DNA of 64,000 nucleotides from Ornithinimicrobium faecis. Lineage in GTDB: Bacteria; Actinomycetota; Actinomycetes; Actinomycetales; Dermatophilaceae. The notes below the pieces were generated by a model. That model saw only the letters and a list, made by a program, of their open reading frames with translations, was not told where the DNA came from and did not search any database. Made by a program: the position numbers and the translations under genes. Below are positions 17,301 through 25,724 of this stretch, one piece after another. Position 1 is the stretch's first letter. Every line of letters starts with the position of its first letter. The stretch is taken from NCBI RefSeq assembly GCF_023923225.1, contig NZ_CP099489.1:3844001-3908000 (forward strand), given 5' to 3'.

Positions 17301-17929
17301 TCGCCCCAGAACTCCACCCGCAACGGGTGCTCCTCCGTCGGCGGGAAGACGTCGAGGATGCCGCCGCGCACCGAGAACTCACCGCGCCGCTCGACCAGGT
17401 CGGTGCGCACATAGGCGGCCGCGGACAGGGCCTCCACGACCTCCTCGAACACGTGCGTCTCCCCCGCCTGCAGCCGCACCGGCACCAGCTCACCGAGGCC
17501 GGCCACGAACGGCTGCAACAGGGCCCGGGCCGAGGCCACCACGACCCGCACCGGACCGTATGCCGAGGTGCCGGTGCTCTCCTCACTCACCTCCGGGTGG
17601 GCGAGGCGGCGCAGCACGGCCAACCGCTGACCGACCGTGTCGGAGCGGGGGCTGAGTCGCTCGTGGGGCAGCGTCTCCCAGCTCGGGAAGGTCGTGATCG
17701 TCTCGGCGGGCAGAAACTCGGCGAGTGCGGACGCCAGGTCGTCGGCCTCCCGGCCCGTCGCGGTGACCGCCAGCAGCGGCGCCTTCGCGGCGAGCGAGGC
17801 CACCAGTGACGGACGGGCACCCGCCGTGACTGCCACGTCGACCAGCGGCTCCCGCTCGTCGGCGGCAGCCAGGACGGCGGCGACGCCCGGATCGGTGATC
17901 AGGCCGGCTAGCACTGGGGTGAGACTCAC
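14327..17929 (-). CDS. mfd: transcription-repair coupling factor Mfd
   Basis: A 1,200-residue protein, normal for Mfd, which removes RNA polymerase stalled at lesions and recruits UvrA. In order: a UvrB-like N-terminal domain (FPSWETLPHERLSPRSDTVGQR), the CarD-like RNA-polymerase interaction domain (LRPGDHVVHEQHGVGKF), then the RecG-like translocase with Walker A DVGYGKTE (about 675), DEEQRFG box, SATPIPRTL and GRVGRGRERAYAYF, and the TRCF C-terminal domain. I chose GTG 17929 because AGAGGG lies 6 nt upstream; the open frame extends much further but only as a shadow of the opposite gene. Divergent from the TPM gene across 186 nt. Confidence 0.96.
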   Translation of the reverse strand: MSLTPVLAGLITDPGVAAVLAAADEREPLVDVAVTAGARPSLVASLAAKAPLLAVTATGREADDLASALAEFLPAETITTFPSWETLPHERLSPRSDTVGQRLAVLRRLAHPEVSEESTGTSAYGPVRVVVASARALLQPFVAGLGELVPVRLQAGETHVFEEVVEALSAAAYVRTDLVERRGEFSVRGGILDVFPPTEEHPLRVEFWGDTIEEVRWFKVADQRSLEIAEGGLWAPPCRELLLTDQVRERAAELAEQLPGVADLLGKVAEGIAVEGMESLTPALVDSMETLPDVLAEGTRVVLLDPERISTRAHDLVETSLEFLGASWANAVAGNVVPVDLQDVLGTASYWSLGDLRARALERGRDWWTMTAFAGDEELAEFVEDDAADDVVARRITVESSPVEAFRSDAEAIATALRRWLADDQHVVLSLEGPGLARRVSEVLAEQDVPHRLVPDLERLVPEVVQITTGSVGRGFVLPGAHLVVVGETDLTGSVSTGGSTKDMRRMPSRRRAQVDPLQLRPGDHVVHEQHGVGKFVEMAQRQVQGAVREYLVLEYASAKRGQPADRLYVPTDQLDQITKYVGGESPTLNRLGGADWQKTKSRARKYVRQIASELIRLYSARMATQGHAFGPDTPWQRELEDAFAFVETTDQLSSIDEVKADMEKAVPMDRLISGDVGYGKTEIAVRAAFKAIQDGKQVAVLVPTTLLVQQHFQTFTERYAQFPVVVKALSRFQSDKEAREVIKGLADGSVDLVIGTHRLLSTSVTFKDLGLVVIDEEQRFGVEHKEQLKAMRTNVDVLAMSATPIPRTLEMAITGIREMSTLATPPEERHPVLTFVGGYDEKQIGAAIRRELLRDGQVFFVHNKVTSIEKVAARLRDLVPEARVATAHGQMGEHQLEQVVVDFWEGSFDVMVCTTIVETGLDISNANTLIVDRADQFGLSQLHQLRGRVGRGRERAYAYFLYPPEKPLTETAVDRLQTIAANTDLGAGTAVAMKDLEIRGAGNLLGGEQSGHIEGVGFDLYIRLVGEAVANFKGEKDETPTEIKIELPVDAHLPHAYIPGERLRLEAYTKLAKVTDEVELAEIEAELVDRYGAPPVPVQTLLEVARLRTLARSAGISDISLQGSTIRFGPVELRESQQLRLNRLFPGTILKAATRTILVPVPKTARVGGKVLRDKEILDWASALIRHVLLDDMSAVAPG

Positions 17930-18115
17930 GAGGGGCCCTCTCTGCGGCAACATGGGCAGTGTGGTGGCGGCCGGCGACACACCTGCCGACAGCACAAACG
18001 ACCCCGATCTGGGAACTGAGCGGGGTTTCTGCCAGTCTAAAGGCCACAACCGACAGGGAGACTGATGCGGCCGGGGGCGCTTGCGCTGCCGGGCCGGGGA
18101 CAGGAAGATCACATC

Positions 18116-20194
18116 GTGACCCAGATTGCCGAGCCGAGCCGCCGCACGACCAGATCCTGGGGTGCGGCGCTGGCCGTCGGGGCCGCCCTCGCCGTGCCGC
18201 TGGCGCTCACGGCCGAGGTGGCCATGGCCGAGGAAGCACCCCTGGAGATCACCGAGTCGATCAACGACCTGGCCGGTGTGCTGAGCGGCAGCGAGGGCGA
18301 GATCGAGGAGGCCATCGCCGACCTGCGCGACGACACGGGCCTGCAGCTGTTCGTGATCTATGTCGACGAGTTCGACCGGGCGGACGGTCCGGGCTGGTCC
18401 GATGAGACCTACAACCTCAACGGCTTCGGCGGTGACGACATCCTGCTGTCTGTGGCCGTGGACCAGCGGGCCTATGGGCTGACCGGCAGCTCGGCCATCC
18501 CCGAGAGCACCCTGAACGAGGTGGCGAGCAACTACGTCGAGCCGGCGCTGGGTGATGACGACTGGGCCGGCGCCTCGATCGCCGCGACCCAGGGGCTGGC
18601 CGACGTGCTGCCCGACGGTGTGAACACCCCGGTCAACTCCGGCGGGCAGGGCAACTCCGAAGGGTCCCACAGCGGCTCCTCCGGTGGCGGCTTCGACATC
18701 CCGTGGCTGTTTGCGGTGCCGGTCGTGGCCATCGCGGGCTCGAAGGTGATCTCCGCGATGGGCAACAAGAGCGCCCGGCAGAGCCGGGAACGTGCCGGCG
18801 ACCTGCCCACCGAGTCGAGCCAGACGTCGCAGGTGCCCACCCAGGAGCTCCAGCGCGTCTCCGCGGCCGCCCTGGTCGACCTGGACAACTCGCTGCGCAG
18901 CGCCGAGGAGGAGCTCACCTTCGCCGAGGCGCAGTTCGGCCAGCAGCGCACCGAGCAGTTCCGCACGGTCCTCGGCGAGGCACGGCGCAAGTCCCAGGAG
19001 GCCTTCCGGATCCGCCAGCAGCTCGACGACTCCGACAAGGAGGCCGAGCCGGTCGCCCGCAACATGTTGGGTCAGATCATCGAGCTGTGCTCCAGCGCCA
19101 AGGCCAGCCTGGACGCCCACGCCGCCGAGTTCGCCGACATGCGCGCCCTGCAGGACACCGTGCCGCAGTTCCTCGAGGAGCTGGCCGGCCGGGCCCAGGA
19201 GGTGCGCGGACGACTGCCCGTCGCCGACCAGCAGATCAACAGTCTCGCCGCGCGCTATCCGCAGCAGGCTCTCGGGACGGTGCGCGACCACCGCGCCCAG
19301 GCCGAGCGGCTGCTGGGCAGCGCCGATGGGTTTGTTGACGCCGGCCGCCAGGCCGTGGACAGCGACCGCCCGTCAGCGGTGGCCGCGGCCCGTGCCGCCG
19401 AGGAGGCCCTCGGCCAGGCCGTGCGGCTGCTGGACGCCATCGGCTCCGCCGACAACGACCTGGCCAACGCCCAGGACGTGCTGGCCAAGGCCATCGCGTC
19501 ACTGACCTCCGACATCCAGGACGCCCAGCGACTCGCCCCCAAGGACCCGGTCATCCAGCCCGTCGTGGAGCGCGCCCGTGCCGCAATCACGCAGGGACAG
19601 AGCGCCGACACCTCCGGCGACCCGCTGGCTGCCCTGGCCACCCTGGACGCCACCGAGCACGACCTGGACACCCTGCTCGACCCGCTGCGCGACGCCGAGA
19701 GCCAGCGCACCAAGGTGCGCGAGGACCTCAACGCTCGGGTCAACCGGGTCGGCGCACGGCTGCGCAGCATCGACGAGACCATCGCCACGCGGCGCGGGGC
19801 CGTCAACAGCGGAGCCCGCACCCGCATCTCCGAGGCGATGCGGCTGTTCGAACAGGCCCAGGGACTCACCCGGGACGACCCCCAACAGGCGGCCAACCTG
19901 CTGCACCAGGCCGAGCAACTCGGCGAGCGGGCCCTCAGCGAGGCCCAGCAGGACCTCGACCGCTGGAACGGCCCGATGGGTGGCGGCATGGGCGGCGGGG
20001 GTCGGCGCGGCGGCATCGACCCGCTGTCGGTCATCCTCGGCGGCATCCTGGCCGGCGGAGGCAACCGGCACAGCGGCGGCTGGGGTGGCGGCGGTTTCGG
20101 AGGGGGCGGCTTTGGCGGAGGCGGCGGTGGTTTCGGCGGGGGCGGCGGCTTCGGCGGGGGCGGCGGCTCGACCTCGGTGGGAGGGCGCTTCTGA
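18116..20194 (+). CDS. TPM-domain membrane protein with coiled coil and Gly-rich tail
   Basis: A 692-residue protein; GTG 18116 is chosen because AGGAAG lies 8 nt upstream. A signal-like segment (WGAALAVGAALAVPLALTA, about 15-33) is followed by a TPM domain (about 38-155; ITESINDLAGVLSGSE, GLQLFVIYVDEFD, GDDILLSVAVDQRAYG). A Gly/Ser linker leads to one membrane helix (about 193-212; WLFAVPVVAIAGSKVISAM). The rest is about 400 residues of Glu/Ala/Gln/Arg helical sequence, likely cytoplasmic coiled coil, and a tail of FGGGG repeats ending VGGRF. It is first in a run with pspA and a second TPM protein. TPM domains include phosphatases and photosystem assembly factors. Confidence 0.88.
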   Translation: MTQIAEPSRRTTRSWGAALAVGAALAVPLALTAEVAMAEEAPLEITESINDLAGVLSGSEGEIEEAIADLRDDTGLQLFVIYVDEFDRADGPGWSDETYNLNGFGGDDILLSVAVDQRAYGLTGSSAIPESTLNEVASNYVEPALGDDDWAGASIAATQGLADVLPDGVNTPVNSGGQGNSEGSHSGSSGGGFDIPWLFAVPVVAIAGSKVISAMGNKSARQSRERAGDLPTESSQTSQVPTQELQRVSAAALVDLDNSLRSAEEELTFAEAQFGQQRTEQFRTVLGEARRKSQEAFRIRQQLDDSDKEAEPVARNMLGQIIELCSSAKASLDAHAAEFADMRALQDTVPQFLEELAGRAQEVRGRLPVADQQINSLAARYPQQALGTVRDHRAQAERLLGSADGFVDAGRQAVDSDRPSAVAAARAAEEALGQAVRLLDAIGSADNDLANAQDVLAKAIASLTSDIQDAQRLAPKDPVIQPVVERARAAITQGQSADTSGDPLAALATLDATEHDLDTLLDPLRDAESQRTKVREDLNARVNRVGARLRSIDETIATRRGAVNSGARTRISEAMRLFEQAQGLTRDDPQQAANLLHQAEQLGERALSEAQQDLDRWNGPMGGGMGGGGRRGGIDPLSVILGGILAGGGNRHSGGWGGGGFGGGGFGGGGGGFGGGGGFGGGGGSTSVGGRF

Positions 20195-20314
20195 CGTTTC
20201 ACCTCGCCGATCGGCTTGACTGGACGGAACCATTCGACGGCGCTGACCGTCAATACACAGGAACTGGCACGACGACCTCGCACCACACCTGTCCCACGAA
20301 AGGACACTTGGACC

Positions 20315-21031
20315 ATGACTCAGAAGCAGACCATCCTGGGCCGCATCAGCCAGCTCGCGAAGGCCAACATCAACTCCCTCCTGGACCGCGCCGAGGACCC
20401 GGAGAAGATGCTCGACCAGTTGGTGCGTGACTACACCAACTCCATCGCCGAGGCCGAGGAGGCCGTCGCGCAGACCATCGCCAACGTGCGCATGGCCGAG
20501 GCTGACCTGCGCAGCGACGAGGAGGCCGCACAGGAGTGGGGCCGCAAGGCTGGCGCCGCCAACCGCAAGGCCGACGAGCTGCGCGGCAGCGGTGACACTG
20601 CGGGCGCCGACAAGTTCGACAACCTGACTCGGGTGGCCCTGCAGCGTCAGATCCAGCACGAGAACGAGGCCAACGCCGCCCGCCCGGCCATCGAGCAGCA
20701 GAACGCGACGGTCGACAAGCTCAAGGAGGGCCTGGTCAGCATGAAGACCAAGCTCGGCGAGCTGAAGTCCAAGCGCGGCACCCTGGTCGCCCGGGCCCGC
20801 TCCGTCGAGGCGCAGGGCAAGGTCAACGAGGCCATGCGCTCCATCGACGTCATGGACCCGACCAGCGACCTGGGCCGCTTCGAGGAGAAGATCAAGCGCG
20901 AGGAGGCCCTCGTCGCCGGTCGCGCCGAGGCCCACGCCACGAGCATCGAGGACCAGTTCGACGAGCTCGAGGACCACAGCGACGACGCCGAGATCGAGGC
21001 GCGCCTGGCCGCTCTGCGGAGCAAGGGCTGA
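20315..21031 (+). CDS. pspA: PspA/IM30 family membrane-remodelling protein
   Basis: A 238-residue PspA/IM30 (ESCRT-III-like) protein. I chose the ATG at 20315, giving MTQKQTILGRISQLAKANIN, the standard amphipathic first helix; GAAAGGAC lies 10 nt upstream. The next helices carry the family pattern LLDRAEDPEKMLDQLVRDY and a long alpha-hairpin (about 25-150), followed by helices with FEEKIKREEALVAGRAEA. These proteins bind stressed membranes and form rods or rings. There is no PspF, PspBC or LiaI gene nearby. Instead two TPM-domain membrane proteins flank it, which points to an envelope-stress complex. Confidence 0.95.
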   Translation: MTQKQTILGRISQLAKANINSLLDRAEDPEKMLDQLVRDYTNSIAEAEEAVAQTIANVRMAEADLRSDEEAAQEWGRKAGAANRKADELRGSGDTAGADKFDNLTRVALQRQIQHENEANAARPAIEQQNATVDKLKEGLVSMKTKLGELKSKRGTLVARARSVEAQGKVNEAMRSIDVMDPTSDLGRFEEKIKREEALVAGRAEAHATSIEDQFDELEDHSDDAEIEARLAALRSKG

Positions 21032-21077
21032 CCCGCTCCGCACCACGGTCGGGCACGCCCTGACCAGCAGCACCCCT

Positions 21078-21109
21078 GCGGGCCCGCCGGAAGTTTCCGG
21101 TGGGCCCGC
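21078..21109 (+). terminator. strong hairpin between pspA and second TPM gene
   Basis: GCGGGCCCGCCGGAA, a GT loop, and TTCCGGTGGGCCCGC form a 15-bp stem with one G-T pair. There is no U-tract, as usual in Actinobacteria. It lies 47 nt after the pspA stop and 40 nt before the second TPM gene, so it likely lowers read-through between them. Confidence 0.65.
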
Positions 21110-21148
21110 GGTCGGTCTCGAACACTCCACCGGGGGAAGGACTCACCC

Positions 21149-23071
21149 ATGCCTGCCGTGACACCTCAGCTCCGCACACCCCTGACCGTCCTGGCCACCC
21201 TCGTGGCCGGCGGTGTGCTGCTGACCGGCCCCTCGGCATACGCCCAGGAGCCGTTCCCGTTGCCCGACGAGCTGGTCGACCAGACCGGCGCGATCCAGGA
21301 TGAGGCCGCGGTCCGCGCGGCCCAGGACCAGCTCTTCGACGAGGCCGGGCTGCAGCTGTTCGTGGTCTATGTCGACGACTTCGGCGGACTCAGCGGGCCC
21401 GAGTGGGCCGACCGCACCGCCGAGCTCTCCCACCTCGGCGACCAGGACCTGCTGGTCGCCGTCGCCACCGACGAACGGTCCTGGGGCGACAGCATCTCCG
21501 AGGACTCCGGGCTGTCCGACAGCCAGCTCGACGACGTGGCCTCCGAGCACATCGAGCCCGCCCTGCGCGACGACGACTGGGACGGGGCCGCGATCGGCGC
21601 GGCCGAGGGCTATCTCGAGGCGGCCACCGAGTCGTCGAGCGGGTGGGTCGGCATCGCCGGTGTGGGTGGGGTGGCCCTGCTCGGGTTCGGCGCCTATCGC
21701 GGCCGCCGGTGGCACCGCCAGCGTCAGGAGCGGGCGGAGGTGGCAGAGGAGCTCGCCGAGACGTCGCAACGCGTCGGGGGGCAACTGGTCGCGCTGGACA
21801 CCGCGCTCGCCGCCGCTGAGGGAGAGTTGCAGTATGCCGAGGCCGAGTTCGCCCCCGACCTCACCGCCCCCTTCCGGGAGGCCCTGACCACGTCCCGGCA
21901 GGAAGCGCTCGAGGCCTTCCGCCTGCAGGAGCAGATCGCCGCGCAGGACCCGGTGGAGGAGTCCGCGAGCGTGCGGGACCGCTATCGCAACCTGGAGCAG
22001 TTGATCTCCCGGGCCGGTTCCCGGCTCGACGAGCACGCCGCCGCCTTCAACGAGTTGCGAGCCCTCGCCGACCGGGCACCGCAACGCGTCGAGGAGCTGA
22101 CCGCAGGCCTTGCGGAGGTCACGACACGGTTGCTCGACGTGATGGCCCTGGCGACCACGCGGACTGACCTGCGCGCAGGCCAGCGTGCGCAGGTGGAGGC
22201 GATGGCCCAGGAGTCCCAGACGATGCTGGCCCACGGTGAGACGGCACTCGAGCAGGCACGGGAGCGGATCGGCGCCAGCGAGCCCGAGGACGCGGTCCTG
22301 CCCCTCAAAGCTGCCGAGGAGTCGCTGACGGGACTCACCGCACGCGCCGAACAACTCGCCGACCTCGACACCCTGATCACGCAGTGGCAGGGGCTGCTGA
22401 CAGCGGCGACGGACTCGCTGAGCCAGGACGTGGCCGACGCCGAGCGCCTCGCCCCACAGGACGCGGCAGTCTCCGGCCCAGCACAGCAGGCCCGGGCTGC
22501 CCTGGCCAGGGTCGGTGACGCGGCCGAGGACCCGGTGGAGCTGGCGGAGGATCTCGGCGATATCGAGCGCGTGCTGGACGCGGCCCTCAGCGGTCATCGG
22601 GAGACCGAGGAGCGGCGACTCAAGGAGCTCAAGACCGCCCGTGCCCAGCTGGCCCGCACCGAGTCGCGGGTGCGCTCGATGGAGTCCGAGCTGCGCGTCA
22701 ACCAGGCGCATGTCACGGCCACGGCGCTGACGCGGTCCAGTGAGGCCCGCGCGCTGCTCACCGAGGGGCGCTCGATCCTGGAGTCCGACCCGGCCAGGGC
22801 CGACACGGTGCTGCGCGACGCCGCCAGTCGGGCCGGCAGTGCGCTGAGCTCGATCCACGACGTGCGCCACAGGGCCGAGGCCAGCACGTCATCCGGCGGT
22901 TGGGGCTCATCCTGGGGCTCGTCCTGGGGCGGCTCCCGGTCGAGCTCCCGGTCGAGCTCACGGTCCAGCAGGTCTCGCCGCTCGCGCTCCAGCAGCCGCT
23001 CGCGCAGTCGCTCGAGCAGTTCGCGCCGGTCCTCGCGCTCGTCGCGCAGTTCCCGCGGCGGGCGCTTCTAG
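21149..23071 (+). CDS. second TPM-domain membrane protein, coiled coil, Ser/Arg tail
   Basis: A 640-residue paralogue of the protein at 18116. A signal peptide (LRTPLTVLATLVAGGVLLTG, probable cut after AYA near residue 32) is followed by a TPM domain (about 38-160; LVDQTGAIQDEAAV, GLQLFVVYVDDFG, DQDLLVAVATDERSWG), one membrane helix (about 170-190), and about 390 residues of coiled-coil sequence. The tail (about 580-640) is a Ser/Arg-repeat region unlike the Gly-rich tail of its partner, yet both proteins end in GGRF. GGGGGAAGG lies just upstream of the ATG. It probably works with PspA at the membrane; this is inferred from linkage. Confidence 0.87.
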   Translation: MPAVTPQLRTPLTVLATLVAGGVLLTGPSAYAQEPFPLPDELVDQTGAIQDEAAVRAAQDQLFDEAGLQLFVVYVDDFGGLSGPEWADRTAELSHLGDQDLLVAVATDERSWGDSISEDSGLSDSQLDDVASEHIEPALRDDDWDGAAIGAAEGYLEAATESSSGWVGIAGVGGVALLGFGAYRGRRWHRQRQERAEVAEELAETSQRVGGQLVALDTALAAAEGELQYAEAEFAPDLTAPFREALTTSRQEALEAFRLQEQIAAQDPVEESASVRDRYRNLEQLISRAGSRLDEHAAAFNELRALADRAPQRVEELTAGLAEVTTRLLDVMALATTRTDLRAGQRAQVEAMAQESQTMLAHGETALEQARERIGASEPEDAVLPLKAAEESLTGLTARAEQLADLDTLITQWQGLLTAATDSLSQDVADAERLAPQDAAVSGPAQQARAALARVGDAAEDPVELAEDLGDIERVLDAALSGHRETEERRLKELKTARAQLARTESRVRSMESELRVNQAHVTATALTRSSEARALLTEGRSILESDPARADTVLRDAASRAGSALSSIHDVRHRAEASTSSGGWGSSWGSSWGGSRSSSRSSSRSSRSRRSRSSSRSRSRSSSSRRSSRSSRSSRGGRF

Positions 23072-23095
23072 CCCGGGCCGCTCCCGTGAGCGACT

Positions 23096-23567
23096 CCAGC
23101 GACCAGCAGGCAAGCCGACGACCAGCAGATGATCCAGCGGCCAGCAGGTGCAGATGCATGCATCCTTCACACGATGTTCCAGATTCCTGTGAATGATCCG
23201 TTCACCTGCACCGTCGCCGCCGACCGGCGAAGGCGACTGGCGCGTGTCCCCGCTCAGCGGGCGATCCAGCGACCAGCAGGCAATCCAACGACCAGCAGAT
23301 GATCCAGCGGCCAGCAGGTGCAGATGCATGCATCCTTCACACGATGTTCCAGATTCCTGTGAATGATCCGTTCACATGCACCGTCGCCGCCGACCGGCGA
23401 AGGCGACTGGCGCGTGTCCCCGCTCAGCGGGCGATCCAGCGACCAGCAGGCAATCCAACGACCAGCAGATGATCCAGCGGCCAGCAGGTGCAGATGCATG
23501 CATCCTTCACACGATGTTCCAGATTCCTGTGAATGATCCGTTCACCTGCACCGTCGCCGCCGACCGG
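23096..23567. repeat. 170-bp tandem repeat, 2.8 copies
   Basis: Units start at 23096, 23266 and 23436, exactly 170 bp apart; the last is cut at 23567. Copies differ by only a few bases. Each unit opens with three 19-bp degenerate subrepeats of CCAGCRACCAGCAG type, then a segment bounded by GGTGCA and TGCACC that contains TTCACA...TGTGAA and GTGAA...TTCAC inverted repeats and ATGCATGCAT. The array fills the convergent gap between the second TPM gene and pth. It has no spacers, so it is not CRISPR, and no coding signal. It accounts for the 509-nt gene-free stretch. Confidence 0.92.
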
Positions 23568-23580
23568 TTCAGTGCGGCAG

Positions 23581-24171
23581 TCAGCGGGAGTGGAACCGCC
23601 CCTGGGTCGCTTCGAGGCCGGTGTGCACCAGGTCGGTGACGGCATCGACGCCATCGCCGATCAGCAACTCCACCTCGACCCGGTCGCGGGCCGGGAAGTC
23701 GGACAACACATAGGCGGCCGGGTCCTGCCGTCCCGGCGGCCGTCCGACCCCCAGGCGGACCCGCAGATAGTCCTTGGTGCCCAGGGACTGGCTGATGGAG
23801 CGCAGCCCGTTGTGCCCGCCCTCACCGCCCCCGCGCTTGAGCTTGATGGAGCCGAAGTCGATGTCGAGCTCGTCGTGCACCACGATGATCTGCTCCAGCG
23901 GCACCTTGTAGAACTGCACGAGCGAGGCGACGGGCCCACCGGACACGTTCATGTAGGTCATCGGTTGGGCCAGGACGGCCCGGGGCCCGGGAGCACCGCC
24001 GGGCAGGGTGCCGAGCCGGATCTCACTGACCCAGGCGCGGGACTTGTGCTGCTTGGCCGAGACCCCGGCAGCGGCGGCCAGGTCGGCGATCACCATGGCA
24101 CCGATGTTGTGCCGGTTGCCGGCATATTTCGGCCCGGGGTTGCCGAGCCCGACCACCAACCAGGGGTCCAT
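23581..24171 (-). CDS. pth: peptidyl-tRNA hydrolase
   Basis: A 196-residue Pth, which cleaves peptidyl-tRNA released from stalled ribosomes. Conserved residues are visible: Asn11 in [11 protein letters not shown], catalytic His21 in NRHNIG, the [10 protein letters not shown] loop, Asp in VVHDELDI and Asn in GGHNGLRS. Start ATG at 24171 ([10 protein letters not shown]) is standard. It follows rplY with a 90-nt gap, an order kept across Actinobacteria. Downstream is the 170-bp tandem array; the stop lies 14 nt past it. Confidence 0.97.
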   Translation of the reverse strand: MDPWLVVGLGNPGPKYAGNRHNIGAMVIADLAAAAGVSAKQHKSRAWVSEIRLGTLPGGAPGPRAVLAQPMTYMNVSGGPVASLVQFYKVPLEQIIVVHDELDIDFGSIKLKRGGGEGGHNGLRSISQSLGTKDYLRVRLGVGRPPGRQDPAAYVLSDFPARDRVEVELLIGDGVDAVTDLVHTGLEATQGRFHSR

Positions 24172-24261
24172 GAGTCCTCCAAGAATGACGGCGGGGCCGC
24201 CTCAGACGTGCTGTCCGAGGCGACCCCGATCGTATGCCGTGTGGTCCGGCAGGTGCGCCGG

Positions 24262-24942
24262 TCAGGCGTCCTCGGACTTGGCCTCTTCCTCGCCCTCGGC
24301 CTTGTCCTCGTCGCCGCCCTCGGCAGCCTCCTCGTCGGACTCCTCGTGCTCGATGCCGGCCTCTTCCTCGGCCTCGGCAAGCTCGGCCTCCAGGGCCTCC
24401 TCGGAGATGGCCTGGGTGACGTTGACCAGCAGCGCCTCCGGGTCGGTGATCAGCGTGACGCCCTCCGGCAGCTTGATGTCGCCAGCCAGGATCTGGTTGC
24501 CGGCCTCCAGGCCCTCCACCGTGACCACGAAGGACTCCGGGATGCTGGTGAAGTCGGTCTCGACCGAGACCTCGGTGTAGTCGGTGGTCACCAGCGTGTC
24601 CGGTGCGGCCTCGCCCTCGACGTGGACCGCGACGTCGACGATGACCTTCTCGCCCTTGCGGACGATGACCAGGTCAACGTGCTCGATGGTGCGCTTGATC
24701 GGGTCGCGCTGCACGTCCTTGACCAGGGCCAGGTGCTCGTCACCCTCGACGTCCAGGGACAGGACGGCGTTGGTGTGCTTCAGCGCCATCATCGTGGCGT
24801 GGCCCGGCAGCGTCAGGTGGAACGGGTCGGTGCCGTGGCCATAGAGGACGGCGGGGATCTTGTCGGCGCGGCGCACGCGGCGGGCAGCGCCCTTGCCAAA
24901 CTCGGTGCGCTTCTCGGCGGTGATGGAAAGCTTGTCAGCCAT
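24262..24942 (-). CDS. rplY: 50S ribosomal protein L25 (TL5/Ctc type)
   Basis: A 226-residue long-form L25 that binds 5S rRNA. The N-terminal L25 beta-barrel (about 1-95) begins KLSITAEKRTEFGKGAARRVR, and the C-terminal TL5/Ctc domain (about 95-185) includes DLVIVRKGEKVIVDV. The last 35 residues are almost wholly Glu/Asp/Ala, longer than in E. coli, as often in Actinobacteria. GGAGG precedes the start. A good sigma-70-like promoter lies upstream at 25098-25127, so rplY-pth can be transcribed apart from prs. Confidence 0.96.
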   Translation of the reverse strand: MADKLSITAEKRTEFGKGAARRVRRADKIPAVLYGHGTDPFHLTLPGHATMMALKHTNAVLSLDVEGDEHLALVKDVQRDPIKRTIEHVDLVIVRKGEKVIVDVAVHVEGEAAPDTLVTTDYTEVSVETDFTSIPESFVVTVEGLEAGNQILAGDIKLPEGVTLITDPEALLVNVTQAISEEALEAELAEAEEEAGIEHEESDEEAAEGGDEDKAEGEEEAKSEDA

Positions 24943-25097
24943 GTCGGGGCCTCCGTGGTTGGTGGATCATCGGGTGGGCCTCGACGCGGGGCGCGGCACG
25001 ACGCGGCAGCAGGGCCGGATCATCGGCACAGACCGCGTCGATTCACGGACGCAGCCACATCTTCGTGCAGCGTCCCTCGCCGAGGCAACAGTGGGCC

Positions 25098-25127
25098 AGT
25101 CTAGGGCAGCCGCACCCCGCCGACCAA
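25098..25127 (-). promoter_or_regulatory. candidate promoter for rplY-pth
   Basis: On the minus strand, TTGGTC (25127-25122) and TAGACT (25103-25098) stand 18 bp apart. The predicted start site would leave a leader of about 150 nt before the rplY ATG. No terminator-like or riboswitch structure was evident in that leader. Confidence 0.5.
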
Positions 25128-25157
25128 CTCGCTTTTGCGCTCACACCTGACCCGCCC

Positions 25158-25697
25158 TCACGCCCACCGCCGCACCAGCTCTGCCAGCACCCCCGCGGTG
25201 CGGGCCGTGGTCACTCCGAGCAGGCGTGAGGTCGCCGCTCCCAGCGGATCGACATCGCCGGGGACGGCGTGTTCCCACATCTGGTGCACGCTGCGCCCAC
25301 GGACCACGACGGTCACCTTCTCCCCGGAGACCGACTCGACGCGCGCCACAGACTCGGCCGAGAGGGGCTCGCGCAGCAGGGAGACGTAGTGCCGCTGCAG
25401 GGGACCGTGTCGCTCCCCCAGCCCCTCGGCATACGAGGAGATCTCGGCCAGCTCGGCGAGCCCGAAGACGATGGTGGGCACCGCAAACCCACGGTCGCGC
25501 TCAAAGGCCGACTCCAGCGCGTCCTCGACCCGGGTCAGGGAGCGCATCCGTGAGGTGACGCGCAGGTTGCCGGTGTTCAGATAGGTCTGCACGTCGGTGA
25601 ACCCGGCGGCCTCGGCCACCGCGCGCAGGTCATCCTTGGGGAACTTGCGGCGCGCGCCGAGGTTGACGGCCCGCAGGAATCCGACATAGCTGGGCAT
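25158..25697 (-). CDS. DUF1697 family protein
   Basis: A 179-residue protein with the DUF1697 start MPSYVGFLRAVNLGARRKFPKDDLRAVAEAAGFTDVQTYLNTGNL, which is nearly diagnostic. The fold is thought to be ferredoxin-like; function is unknown. It lies 27 nt after prs on the same strand and before rplY, an accessory gene placed inside the conserved prs-rplY-pth run. Confidence 0.9.
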   Translation of the reverse strand: MPSYVGFLRAVNLGARRKFPKDDLRAVAEAAGFTDVQTYLNTGNLRVTSRMRSLTRVEDALESAFERDRGFAVPTIVFGLAELAEISSYAEGLGERHGPLQRHYVSLLREPLSAESVARVESVSGEKVTVVVRGRSVHQMWEHAVPGDVDPLGAATSRLLGVTTARTAGVLAELVRRWA

Positions 25698-25724
25698 CAG
25701 CGGAGGGGCGGGTCGAGACGACCG

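Noticed and set aside
14366..17809. An 1,147-codon plus-strand open frame inside mfd.
   Set aside because: Shadow of the high-GC coding strand; no domain or ribosome site.
17930..19291. The mfd reading frame stays open for about 454 more codons upstream.
   Set aside because: It lies antisense to the TPM gene, shows no Mfd homology, and GTG 17929 has a ribosome site and gives the normal length. High GC keeps opposite frames open.
23096..23567. Possible CRISPR array.
   Set aside because: The unit is 170 bp with no unique spacers and no cas genes are present; it is a plain tandem repeat.
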